A stretch of DNA of 6,583 bases from an uncultured Bacilli bacterium (GCA_934098665.1 CAKOOO010000026.1:1-6583); one strand, 5' to 3'; shown: positions 1 to 5,910, numbered from the stretch's first letter. Numbers and translations: made by a program. Notes: generated by a model not told the origin, from the sequence alone.

Positions 1-539
1 ATATCTTTTGTTAATTCATCTGGTACTAATTTTTTATCAATTCTTTTAAATCCTATTGGAGTTCTATTTGGAATGTGTCCTGCTTTGATAGCACCAACCA
101 TACCAAACTTTGTTCTTTCTGAACATCTCTCAATTTCATTTTGACTAAACGCAGTCGTTAGTCTTATATACATTCTTCCATTAGAGGTTAATGTATTAGA
201 ATCATCATCTTTACAATCTAAATCACAACCATATTTTTCTAATATTTTCATTAGTTTTTCTACGTCAAAAACACTTCTAGTTAATCTATCTAACTTTAAA
301 GCTACTATGACATTAACTGTACCATTTTTAATATCATTTATCATTTGTTGATATGCTGGTCTTTTATCATCTTTAGCACTTATTCCTTCATCAGCATATA
401 TTTTGTGAATTTCATATCCTTTAGATTTACAAAATTCAATTAGTTTTTCTTTTTGTTCAGGTAAACTAAAACCTTCTCTTGCTTGGTCGAGTGTACTAAC
501 TCTAATATAAATATCTGCAATTTTCTTTTCATCGTTCAT
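1..539 (-). CDS. Large serine recombinase, N-terminal part (runs off the left edge)
   Basis: Reading leftward from the ATG at 539-537 gives 179 complete codons without a stop, and the frame is still open at the window edge, so the C-terminal part is missing here. The N-terminal resolvase catalytic domain is clear: YIRVST at residues 11-16 with the nucleophile Ser15 and Arg13, DEGISA at 50-55, and KLDRLTR at 82-88 with Arg85 and Arg88. A linking helix with an ExE...ERT pattern follows at about 135-143. The GAIKAGHIPNRTPIGF stretch at 149-164 matches the beginning of the PF07508 'recombinase' domain found only in large serine recombinases, not small resolvases. Such enzymes integrate or excise phages, ICEs and Tn-type elements. 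A GAGAG ribosome binding site lies 8 nt before the ATG; an earlier ATG at 547 hits a stop after two further codons. Whether it is an active integrase cannot be told without the C-terminus. Confidence 0.93.
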   Translation of the reverse strand, partial: MNDEKKIADIYIRVSTLDQAREGFSLPEQKEKLIEFCKSKGYEIHKIYADEGISAKDDKRPAYQQMINDIKNGTVNVIVALKLDRLTRSVFDVEKLMKILEKYGCDLDCKDDDSNTLTSNGRMYIRLTTAFSQNEIERCSERTKFGMVGAIKAGHIPNRTPIGFKRIDKKLVPDELTKD

Positions 540-582
540 AATTTCATCTCTCTTTCTATTATTTTTTTGAAAGAGATTAAAA

Positions 583-633
583 GCACAAAAAGTCCATACT
601 TTTAACCTCAAGTATTTCACTTCCTTTTTGTAC
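583..633. repeat. Nested imperfect inverted repeat upstream of the recombinase
   Basis: Outer arms at 583-592 and 624-633 match at 9 of 10 positions (GCACAAAAAG against the complement of CTTTTTGTAC). Inner arms at 596-601 and 610-615 (ATACTT/AAGTAT) match perfectly around an 8-nt centre. The two arm pairs are not exactly concentric (their centres differ by about 2.5 bp). Size (51 bp) and position between the recombinase start and the neighbouring gene fit a large-serine-recombinase attachment site or an operator, but this is inference; it could also simply be an RNA hairpin in the leader. The rest of 540-650 shows no gene and no convincing promoter. Confidence 0.4.
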
Positions 634-650
634 GCCTAGTTTAAAAACAT

Positions 651-917
651 TTAATTGTTTTTAATATGAACTTCCATATCTTTTAATTTAATACATTTAG
701 AATAATCATTTACAAAAACTTTATCACTTCCATTAAATATTAAATAATTATTCCCTTTGATTGTTATAATATGTGGACTTACATAAGCAATATTACTTTC
801 TTTAATATTGATAATACTTCCTTGTTTAATAGTATATTTACAGCAAGCAAATCTACATATTATATCAATTCTTTTTAAAACTTCCTTTTCAACTTCTAAT
901 ATTTTTACTTCCTTCAT
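651..917 (-). CDS. Hypothetical 88-aa protein
   Basis: I do not recognise this protein. The start is placed at the ATG at 917-915 because GAGGAG (927-922) sits just before it. An in-frame ATG 21 bases further upstream (938) has no ribosome binding site and lies directly behind the T-run of the tRNA terminator. The 88-residue product begins with a charged helix-like stretch (residues 1-20), followed by a cysteine group (Cys21, Cys25, Cys26). The rest is rich in Ile, Val, Asn and Lys and looks beta-strand-like, with one more Cys near the C-terminus. There is no signal peptide or membrane segment. It lies between tRNA-Thr and the recombinase on the same strand, 111 bp upstream of the recombinase start, so it may belong to the same mobile element. 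A TATTAT at 942-937 could be its -10, but no -35 is visible. Confidence 0.55.
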   Translation of the reverse strand: MKEVKILEVEKEVLKRIDIICRFACCKYTIKQGSIINIKESNIAYVSPHIITIKGNNYLIFNGSDKVFVNDYSKCIKLKDMEVHIKNN

Positions 918-944
918 AAAACTCCTCACTTTCTTCATAATAAC

Positions 945-970
945 AAAAAAACTAGACGGTACTTCTAGTT
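945..970 (-). terminator. Rho-independent terminator of tRNA-Thr
   Basis: On the minus strand a 7-bp stem (AACTAGA/TCTAGTT; arms 964-970 and 950-956) encloses a 7-nt loop and is followed directly by a run of T's (complement of the A's at 945-950). It lies about 45 bp beyond the 3' end of tRNA-Thr and separates it from the 88-aa gene. Confidence 0.75.
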
Positions 971-983
971 AATATTTATTACT

Positions 984-1000
984 ACTCGAAAAGTTCGAGT
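984..1000. repeat. Short perfect inverted repeat behind tRNA-Thr
   Basis: ACTCGAA at 984-990 and TTCGAGT at 994-1000 form a 7-bp stem with a 3-nt loop. No T-run follows on the minus strand, so it is not a terminator by itself. In the tRNA-Thr precursor it would form a hairpin between the CCA end and the true terminator, perhaps protecting or guiding 3' processing. That role is inference. Confidence 0.5.
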
Positions 1001-1012
1001 TTCCTATCAATC

Positions 1013-1088
1013 TGGTGCTGGGGATAAGGATCGAACTTATGACCTATGCGTTACGAGTGCATTGCTCTACCAACTGAGCTACCCCAGC
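1013..1088 (-). tRNA. tRNA-Thr (anticodon CGU)
   Basis: A complete 76-nt cloverleaf: acceptor stem GCTGGGG/CCCCAGC, D stem GCTC/GAGC, anticodon loop CTCGTAA, variable loop AGGTC, T stem ATAAG/CTTAT with loop TTCGATC, discriminator A73 and an encoded CCA (complement at 1013-1015). The anticodon is CGT (1055-1053), reading ACG. G1-C72, C2-G71, G35 and U36 agree with known bacterial threonine identity elements. The anticodon stem has four pairs plus an A31/C39 mismatch next to the loop. Its own promoter and terminator make it a single-gene unit. Confidence 0.97.
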
Positions 1089-1098
1089 AACTAATAAT

Positions 1099-1127
1099 AT
1101 TATACCCTATTTTGTTTTTTTATACAA
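1099..1127 (-). promoter_or_regulatory. Promoter of tRNA-Thr
   Basis: Minus-strand -35 TTGTAT (1127-1122), a 17-nt spacer and a perfect -10 TATAAT (1104-1099). Transcription would start near 1092, a few bases before the tRNA 5' end at 1088. Confidence 0.85.
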
Positions 1128-1143
1128 GATTTTTTGATAAAAT
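1115..1143 (+). promoter_or_regulatory. Possible promoter of the radical SAM gene
   Basis: TAAAAT at 1138-1143 is a reasonable -10, but the hexamer 17 nt upstream is only TTTTTT (1115-1120); a better TTGTTT at 1112 would need a 20-nt spacer. Only 74 bp separate the tRNA 5' end from the ATG, so the rightward promoter must overlap the leftward tRNA promoter. The exact elements are uncertain, and the transcript leader would be very short. Confidence 0.3.
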
Positions 1144-1162
1144 ATATTTAGGTGATGAAAAA

Positions 1163-2086
1163 ATGTTTAAATATACTTTAGATAATAAAAGATATCATAC
1201 ATTTAATTATTTTTTAAAAAATAAGTTTGGCTGTAAAGTATTTAAAGTACCACTTGATGCTCTTGCAAGTTGTCCAAATAAAATAAACGGTGGATGTATA
1301 TTTTGTAAAGATAATAGTAAAGCAAATATTACAAACAATGAAATTGATGTATTATCACAATTTAAACAGGAAGTTAAAATTTTAAATAACAAATGGCCTA
1401 ATGGTAAACATATTGCATATCTTCAAACTGGTAGTAATACTTATATGAATATAAACAAGTTTAAAAACATTGTTGAAAGTTTGTTAAAAGAAAAAAATGT
1501 TGTTGGACTGTCCATAGCCACAAGACCTGATGTTATAAGTGATGAATATTATAATTATTTTAATGAATTAAATAAAAAAACTTTTTTAATGATAGAACTT
1601 GGTCTTCAAAGTAGTAATGATAAAACTTTAAAACTTATTAACAGAGGTCATAATGCTTTAGACTTTGAAAAATCCGTAAAAAAACTTCATGAATTAAATA
1701 TTTTTGTAGTTGCTCATATAATTAACGGGCTACCTTATGAAACCAAAAGTGATATGCTTAATACTGTTAAATTTTTAAATAATTTAAATATTGATGCTAT
1801 AAAAATACATATGCTTCATATTTTAAAAGGAACTAGTATTGAAGCATTATATAAAAAAGAAAAATTTCATATACTTACTAAAGAAGAATATATTGATATT
1901 GTTATTTGTCAGCTTGAACTACTTAATGAAAAAACTATTATTGAAAGAATAACAGGTGATCCTATAAAAGAAGATTTAATTACTCCTACTTGGCTTATTA
2001 AAAAATTTTGTCTTCTTAATGACATAGATAAAGAAATGGTTAAAAGAGATACTTATCAAGGAAAAAAAATAATTAGCGCTAACTAA
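1163..2086 (+). CDS. TIGR01212-family radical SAM protein (YtqA/MnmL-like)
   Basis: 307 residues. The start is set at ATG 1163 because AGGTGA (1150-1155) lies 7 nt before it. The frame is open further upstream only because it runs through the tRNA-Thr gene. Family landmarks: KRYHTFNYFLKNKFG near the N-terminus, a CX7CX2C [4Fe-4S]/SAM cluster motif (Cys37, Cys45, Cys48), YLQTGSNTY (86-94), IATRPD (118-123), ELGLQS (145-150), HIINGLP (185-191), HMLHILKGT (216-224) and RITGD (262-266). This family contains B. subtilis YtqA, reported as MnmL, which acts with the methyltransferase MnmM (YtqB) to form mnm5(s2)U34 in Gram-positive bacteria without MnmC; E. coli YhcC also belongs here. The family assignment is firm; the tRNA-modifying role is transferred by homology. 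No mnmM-like gene is present in the window. The cluster loop is shorter than the roughly CX11CX2C I recall for YtqA. Confidence 0.92.
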   Translation: MFKYTLDNKRYHTFNYFLKNKFGCKVFKVPLDALASCPNKINGGCIFCKDNSKANITNNEIDVLSQFKQEVKILNNKWPNGKHIAYLQTGSNTYMNINKFKNIVESLLKEKNVVGLSIATRPDVISDEYYNYFNELNKKTFLMIELGLQSSNDKTLKLINRGHNALDFEKSVKKLHELNIFVVAHIINGLPYETKSDMLNTVKFLNNLNIDAIKIHMLHILKGTSIEALYKKEKFHILTKEEYIDIVICQLELLNEKTIIERITGDPIKEDLITPTWLIKKFCLLNDIDKEMVKRDTYQGKKIISAN

Positions 2087-2095
2087 TTATTTTTT
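2064..2095. terminator. Bidirectional terminator containing both stop codons
   Basis: A perfect 13-bp inverted repeat (arms 2064-2076 and 2083-2095, loop CGCTAA) has A-rich left and T-rich right ends, so it gives a hairpin with a T-run on either strand. The radical SAM stop codon (2084-2086) and the slipin stop codon (2087-2089, minus strand) abut each other within the right arm. It probably ends both converging transcripts. Confidence 0.8.
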
Positions 2096-2851
2096 ATTTT
2101 CTTTTTTTACTTTTTCAGAATATCCTTTTACAGCCTCTAAAAGTTCCATTGGTATTGGGAAAAATATTGTATTAGATTGATCTGATGAAACATCATTTAT
2201 TGTTTCAAGGGTTCTTAAATGAAGTGCTCCAGGACTTTCAGCAAGTTTCTTGGCAGCCAATGCTAAATTTTCAGCAGCTTCTTTTTCACCAATTGACTTA
2301 GTAATAACAGCTTGTTTTTCTCTTTCTGCTTCGGCAGCTCTTGCAATAACTCTTTTCATTTCATCAGTAAGTGAAATGTCCTTAAGTTCTACATTTTCAA
2401 CTTTAATTCCCCATGGATCAGTTTCTTTATCAATAATTTCTTTAATTTGTGATGATACCTTTTCCCTTTCACATAAAAGTTCATCTAAAGTAACACTACC
2501 AACTATATTACGCATAGTGGTTTGTGCAAGTTGGGCTGTTGCATAGTAAAAATCTTCAACCTCTAAAACAGCAAGTGATGCATCAAAAACTTTATAATAT
2601 ATAACGGCATTAATTTTTACAGACACATTATCTTTTGTTATTGCATCTTGTTCAGGAACATCATCAACTTTTGTTCTAATATCTACTTTTTTATAATGTT
2701 GGATAACAGGAAAAACTACTCTCCAACCAGGCATCATAATTTTAGAAAACTTACCCGCAGTAAATTTAACTCCTCTTTCATACTCATTAATTTGTTTTAA
2801 TGACCCAAGTGTTATAACTAATAAAACACCTAAAATAATTAATAAAATCAT
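2087..2851 (-). CDS. Slipin-family SPFH/stomatin-like membrane protein
   Basis: 254 residues, the usual slipin length. One N-terminal hydrophobic segment (about 2-17) anchors it, followed by the SPFH/Band 7 domain: INEYERGVKFTAGKF (21-35), PGWRVVFPVI (41-50), KVDIRTKVDD (55-64) and DNVSVKINAVIYYKV (74-88). The typical WGIKVENVELKDI (147-159) and the heptad-like RAAEAEREKQAVI (171-183) come next, then an Ala/Glu/Lys-rich coiled-coil region and a hydrophobic C-terminal stretch. Slipins form large oligomers in membrane microdomains and are often paired with an NfeD-type protein; no NfeD gene is adjacent here. A strong AAGGAG ribosome binding site precedes the ATG, and only 13 bp separate it from the SDR gene, so it is the last gene of the thrS operon. 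Its cellular role is unknown. Confidence 0.95.
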   Translation of the reverse strand: MILLIILGVLLVITLGSLKQINEYERGVKFTAGKFSKIMMPGWRVVFPVIQHYKKVDIRTKVDDVPEQDAITKDNVSVKINAVIYYKVFDASLAVLEVEDFYYATAQLAQTTMRNIVGSVTLDELLCEREKVSSQIKEIIDKETDPWGIKVENVELKDISLTDEMKRVIARAAEAEREKQAVITKSIGEKEAAENLALAAKKLAESPGALHLRTLETINDVSSDQSNTIFFPIPMELLEAVKGYSEKVKKENKK

Positions 2852-2864
2852 AATAACTCCTTTT

Positions 2865-3629
2865 TTATTTTAATTTTTGATCTTTTTTCCATATTTTCAT
2901 TACAAGTTTGTGTGGCAAAATTTTACAAAGAGCTTTTTGAGCATTTGCAATAAAACCATAAACACTAACTTCTTTTTTCTTTGCTAAATCTTTATAAGCT
3001 TTTGAAATTATGTCTTTAGGATCATACATTACAACATATTTTTTAATAACTTTATTTTTTTCTACAGCTCTATCAAAAAATCTTGTTTTAGTCCAATATG
3101 GACAAACTGTTAAAACATGTATTCCATCACTTTTAAGTTCACTATTTAATCCTCTTGAAAAGGAAAGAACATATGCTTTAGTAGCGGAATACACATTTAT
3201 ATATGGTACAGGTTGAAAAGAAGCCATCGAAGCAATATTAATAATACTTGCGCCTTTTTTCATGTATGGTAAACATATTAAACATATATAAGTAAGTGCC
3301 ATATCATTAACTTTTATCATACCTAAAGAGTCCTCTATAGAGATATTTGTACTTTTTTCAAATTTGCCAAATCCTGCAGCATTAATAAGAAGCTTTACAT
3401 TTGGTTTTTCCTCTTCTAAAAGTTCTTTTATTTTATTTAAACTACTTTCTTTTTCTAAATCTAAGGAAAAAGTTTTAACTTTATCATTTTCCTCTTTTAA
3501 ATTTTCTAAAAGATTTTTTTCTCTTGCTATAGCCCATATTTCATCATATTTAAAATATGATGGTATATTTAAAAGAAATTCTTTTCCCATTCCCGAAGAA
3601 GCTCCGGTAACTATTACAATATTTTTCAT
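2865..3629 (-). CDS. SDR-family NAD(P)-dependent oxidoreductase
   Basis: 254 residues, a classical short-chain dehydrogenase/reductase. Visible motifs: the nucleotide-binding TGASSGMG at 8-15, the structural NAAG at 83-86, Asn108 of the catalytic tetrad, Ser134 in NIASMAS, and the active-site YSATK with Tyr147 and Lys151. The usual 'PG' region after beta-strand 6 reads CPYWTKT (176-182), a variant I associate with clostridial-type members. The C-terminal tail is basic and amphipathic, ending in Lys-rich sequence, which suggests membrane association (inference). The substrate cannot be deduced. The ATG overlaps the thrS stop by one base (TAATG), so translation is probably coupled; an AAGGGA ribosome binding site lies inside the end of thrS. 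It is co-transcribed with thrS and slipin. Confidence 0.93.
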   Translation of the reverse strand: MKNIVIVTGASSGMGKEFLLNIPSYFKYDEIWAIAREKNLLENLKEENDKVKTFSLDLEKESSLNKIKELLEEEKPNVKLLINAAGFGKFEKSTNISIEDSLGMIKVNDMALTYICLICLPYMKKGASIINIASMASFQPVPYINVYSATKAYVLSFSRGLNSELKSDGIHVLTVCPYWTKTRFFDRAVEKNKVIKKYVVMYDPKDIISKAYKDLAKKKEVSVYGFIANAQKALCKILPHKLVMKIWKKDQKLK

Positions 3630-5383
3630 TAAATTCCCTTATTTTTTATTTTATCATTTAACATATTAACAAATTCTTCATAAGAAATTGTAATAGTTTC
3701 TTCACTTTTACTAGGTCTAAAACTAATATTTTTGTTATCAACTTCTTTTTGGCCTAATATTAATGTATAAGGATATTTTCTCATTATACTTTCTCTTATT
3801 TTATAACCAAGTTTTTCATTTTTATCATCTAAATTTACTTTAAATCCTGCTTCAATTAAATCTTCATATACTTTTTTTGCATAAGATAAATGATATTCAT
3901 TATTAACTGGAATAACATTAATTTGAATTGGAGCAAGCCATAAAGGTAAATATCCCTTTGTTTCCTCAAGTAAAAATGCAGTAAATCTATCAAGTGAACC
4001 AAGTATTGCTCTATGAATTACAATTGGTCTTTCTTTTTCACCTTTATCATTTATATACTCTAGTTCAAATCTTTCAGGAAGTTGATAGTCAACTTGTACA
4101 GTAGAAAGCGTTACATCATGACCTATTGCACTTTTAACTTGTACATCAATTTTTGGTCCATAAAAAGCGGCTTCACCAATAGCTTCATAAAATGGAACAT
4201 CAAGTTCCTTTAGAACCTCACGAAGTGCTTTTTCACTTTTTTCCCAAAGTTCATCATTACCAAAATATTTTTCAGTATTTTCTGGATCTCTTAAAGATAA
4301 TCTAAATTCATAATTATTAAAATTAAAATCTTTATAAACATCTAATATTAATGCAATTACGCCCTTTATTTCACTTTTAATTTCTTCGGGAGTACAGAAA
4401 ATATGTGAGTCATTTTGTGTAAATGCCCTAGTTCTTTCAATTCCACAGCATGCTCCTGAAGACTCATATCTAAAGTCATTAGCAATTTCAGCTATTCTTA
4501 TTGGTAAATCTTTATAAGAATGTAAAAAATTTTTATAAATCATCATATGATGAGGACAATTCATAGGTCTTAATACATAACTTTCATTTTCAAGTTCCAT
4601 AGCGGGAAACATATCTTCTTTATAATGATCCCAATGTCCTGATGTTTTATATAAATCTACATTACCAAGTGATGGAGTCATAACATGTTTATAACCAAGT
4701 TTTAACTCTTTATCCATAATATAATCTGCTAAAGTTCTTCTTAAAATAAATCCATTAGGAAGCCACATAGGAAGTCCTTTACCAACAAGATCCGAAAACA
4801 TAAATATACCAAGATCTTTACCAATTTTTCTATGATCTCTTTCTTTTGCTTCCTCTAAAAGACGCATATATTCATTTAAATCTTCCTCAGTATCAAAACA
4901 TACACCATATATACGCTGTAGCATTTTATTTTTAGCATCACCTTTCCAGTATGCACCAGAAAATTTTAATAACTTAAAATATTTTAATTCCTTAACTGTA
5001 TCAACATGAGGTCCACGGCAAAGGTCTGTAAAATCACCTTGACTATAGCAAGAAATTGCTGTGCCATCCTCGAAACGATTTATTAAGTCCAGTTTATATG
5101 GGTCTTTACCAAACATATTAAGTGCTTCTTCTTTAGAAATATCATGTCTTACAATTTTTTTACCATCCTTAGCAATTTTTTTCATTTCTTTTTCAATTTT
5201 TGGTAAATCTTCCTCAGTTAAAGTAGTATCTCCTAAATCTACATCATAATAAAAACCTTCCTCAATAACAGGTCCTACCCAAAATTTTGCATTTGGATAA
5301 ATATGCTTTATAGCTTGCGCCATAAGATGGGCACAACTATGGTTTAATTTTGTTAATCTTTCATCTTCTAAAATCTTTTTCAT
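3629..5383 (-). CDS. thrS: Threonyl-tRNA synthetase lacking the TGS domain
   Basis: 584 residues, a class II aminoacyl-tRNA synthetase that charges tRNA-Thr in the cytoplasm. The editing domain comes first: HSCAH with His15 and His19, and DLCRGPH with Asp120, Cys122 and His126, matching E. coli His73, His77, Asp180, Cys182 and His186, so Ser-tRNA proofreading looks intact. The catalytic domain has Cys276 (RPMNCPHH), His327 (NDSHIF) and His457 (VIHRAILGS), the three zinc ligands. Motif 2 is FRYESSG with a CCGIERTRAF loop, and motif 3 is the H457-F467 stretch with Arg466. The C-terminal 100 or so residues are the anticodon-binding domain. The usual TGS domain of about 60 residues is absent. AAGGAG lies 7 nt before the ATG, and an in-frame TAG only six codons upstream (5401-5399) excludes an N-terminal extension. 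It overlaps the 107-aa gene by 23 bp and is controlled by the T-box leader. Confidence 0.98.
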   Translation of the reverse strand: MKKILEDERLTKLNHSCAHLMAQAIKHIYPNAKFWVGPVIEEGFYYDVDLGDTTLTEEDLPKIEKEMKKIAKDGKKIVRHDISKEEALNMFGKDPYKLDLINRFEDGTAISCYSQGDFTDLCRGPHVDTVKELKYFKLLKFSGAYWKGDAKNKMLQRIYGVCFDTEEDLNEYMRLLEEAKERDHRKIGKDLGIFMFSDLVGKGLPMWLPNGFILRRTLADYIMDKELKLGYKHVMTPSLGNVDLYKTSGHWDHYKEDMFPAMELENESYVLRPMNCPHHMMIYKNFLHSYKDLPIRIAEIANDFRYESSGACCGIERTRAFTQNDSHIFCTPEEIKSEIKGVIALILDVYKDFNFNNYEFRLSLRDPENTEKYFGNDELWEKSEKALREVLKELDVPFYEAIGEAAFYGPKIDVQVKSAIGHDVTLSTVQVDYQLPERFELEYINDKGEKERPIVIHRAILGSLDRFTAFLLEETKGYLPLWLAPIQINVIPVNNEYHLSYAKKVYEDLIEAGFKVNLDDKNEKLGYKIRESIMRKYPYTLILGQKEVDNKNISFRPSKSEETITISYEEFVNMLNDKIKNKGI

Positions 5384-5684
5384 TTTCTTTCTCCTTTTCT
5401 ATTTCATAATCTAAAATCTTTATTACTTCATCAAAATTATTCATAAACTCTTCATCATTATTTTCAAGTGATTTAACATCTTTTAAAATTCTTAAAACAA
5501 TTCGTGTCCGATTTAAATTATATAAATAACTATCATTTACGTAATTTACTCTTTCTCCCATTGATTTAATAGTTTCTTTAATAACGTTTATGACATAATT
5601 AATTTTATCATTATCGTAACTTTCTTTTAAAGTATTAAGTACTTCTAGACTATTAATCATTTCATTAGTAAGTTCTGATTTCAT
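5361..5684 (-). CDS. Hypothetical 107-aa protein, first gene of the T-box operon
   Basis: I do not recognise this protein. The ATG at 5684-5682 has AGGAA (5695-5691) 6 nt upstream and begins 23 nt behind the T-box terminator, so it is the first gene read when the riboswitch is ON. The product is short, mostly helical in composition and rich in Glu, Asp, Asn and Lys. It ends in a highly charged EIEKEKENEKDFRR tail and has no Cys, no Trp, no signal peptide and no membrane segment. Two long helices (about 1-45 and 55-105) are likely. It is not a TGS domain, so it does not replace the missing part of ThrRS by any resemblance I can see. The reading frame ends in TGA 23 bases inside thrS, and the thrS ribosome binding site lies within it, which suggests translational coupling. 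It may assist ThrRS or be an unrelated passenger. Confidence 0.75.
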   Translation of the reverse strand: MKSELTNEMINSLEVLNTLKESYDNDKINYVINVIKETIKSMGERVNYVNDSYLYNLNRTRIVLRILKDVKSLENNDEEFMNNFDEVIKILDYEIEKEKENEKDFRR

Positions 5685-5706
5685 TTTTTATTCCTTTCTT
5701 TTAAAC

Positions 5707-5755
5707 AAAAAAGGATAATACCATAAGGAGTTATTTCTAACGGTACCATCCTTTT
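5707..5755 (-). terminator. T-box regulated terminator
   Basis: In the OFF state AAAAGGATGGTACC (5755-5742) pairs with GGTATTATCCTTTT (5722-5709), a 14-bp stem with two G-U pairs, followed by further T's to 5707. A 4-bp GAAA-loop hairpin lies inside. The stem shares the T-box bases with the antiterminator, so the two folds exclude each other. Confidence 0.9.
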
Positions 5756-5907
5756 ATTTAACTTAATTTTAGATAACGGCTGTTAACCGGGATTTATTAA
5801 TCCTCTTAAAAAGTAGTAACTATTATTTTCTTTACTAGTTTCCATCACACACTAGCTTTCTATGAAAAGAATAATAATAATCTTGTCTTTTCTCATCGAT
5901 TTACATA
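5707..5907 (-). promoter_or_regulatory. T-box riboswitch, threonine-specific (thrS leader)
   Basis: Stem I runs from about 5891 to 5809. Its base helix is AAAAG/CTTTT (5891-5887 with 5813-5809), a middle helix pairs 5876-5866 with 5833-5821, and the distal hairpin is CTAGT/ACTAG (5855-5851 with 5839-5835). The specifier loop 3' side reads GTTACTA; ACT (5817-5815) followed by A and then the base helix has the canonical specifier geometry and codes for threonine. Two small hairpins follow (5803-5790 and 5789-5777). The T-box element AAGGATGGTACCG forms the antiterminator: AAGGA (5753-5749) pairs with TCCTT (5729-5725), TGGTACC bulges out, and GTTA/TAAC closes a GAAA loop. The bulge TGGT pairs with the ACCA end of uncharged tRNA, matching A73 of tRNA-Thr. 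Uncharged tRNA-Thr should therefore turn on the downstream operon. The 5' boundary is approximate. Confidence 0.95.
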
Positions 5908-5910
5908 TTT

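Noticed and set aside
918..938. Upstream start for the hypothetical gene at 651-917 (95 aa)
   Set aside because: There is no ribosome binding site and it sits directly behind the terminator T-run; ATG 917 follows GAGGAG.
984..1000. Palindrome as the tRNA-Thr terminator
   Set aside because: No T-run follows it on the minus strand; the hairpin at 945-970 has one.
1013..1088. tRNA-Thr 3' end as the integration site of the recombinase element
   Set aside because: Serine recombinases rarely use tRNA genes, a terminator and another gene lie between, and no duplicated tRNA 3' segment is visible in the window.
1046..1162. Upstream ATG giving a 346-aa version of the radical SAM protein
   Set aside because: The extra 39 codons lie within the antisense of tRNA-Thr and its promoter, show no family similarity and have no ribosome binding site; ATG 1163 has AGGTGA at the right distance.
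2250..2546. Open frames antisense to the slipin, SDR, thrS and radical SAM genes
   Set aside because: They are mirror-frame shadows of well-supported genes, with no recognisable protein features or own ribosome binding sites.
5361..5684. 107-aa ORF as a detached TGS domain of ThrRS
   Set aside because: It is longer, strongly charged and helical, and lacks the beta-grasp-like pattern expected of TGS.
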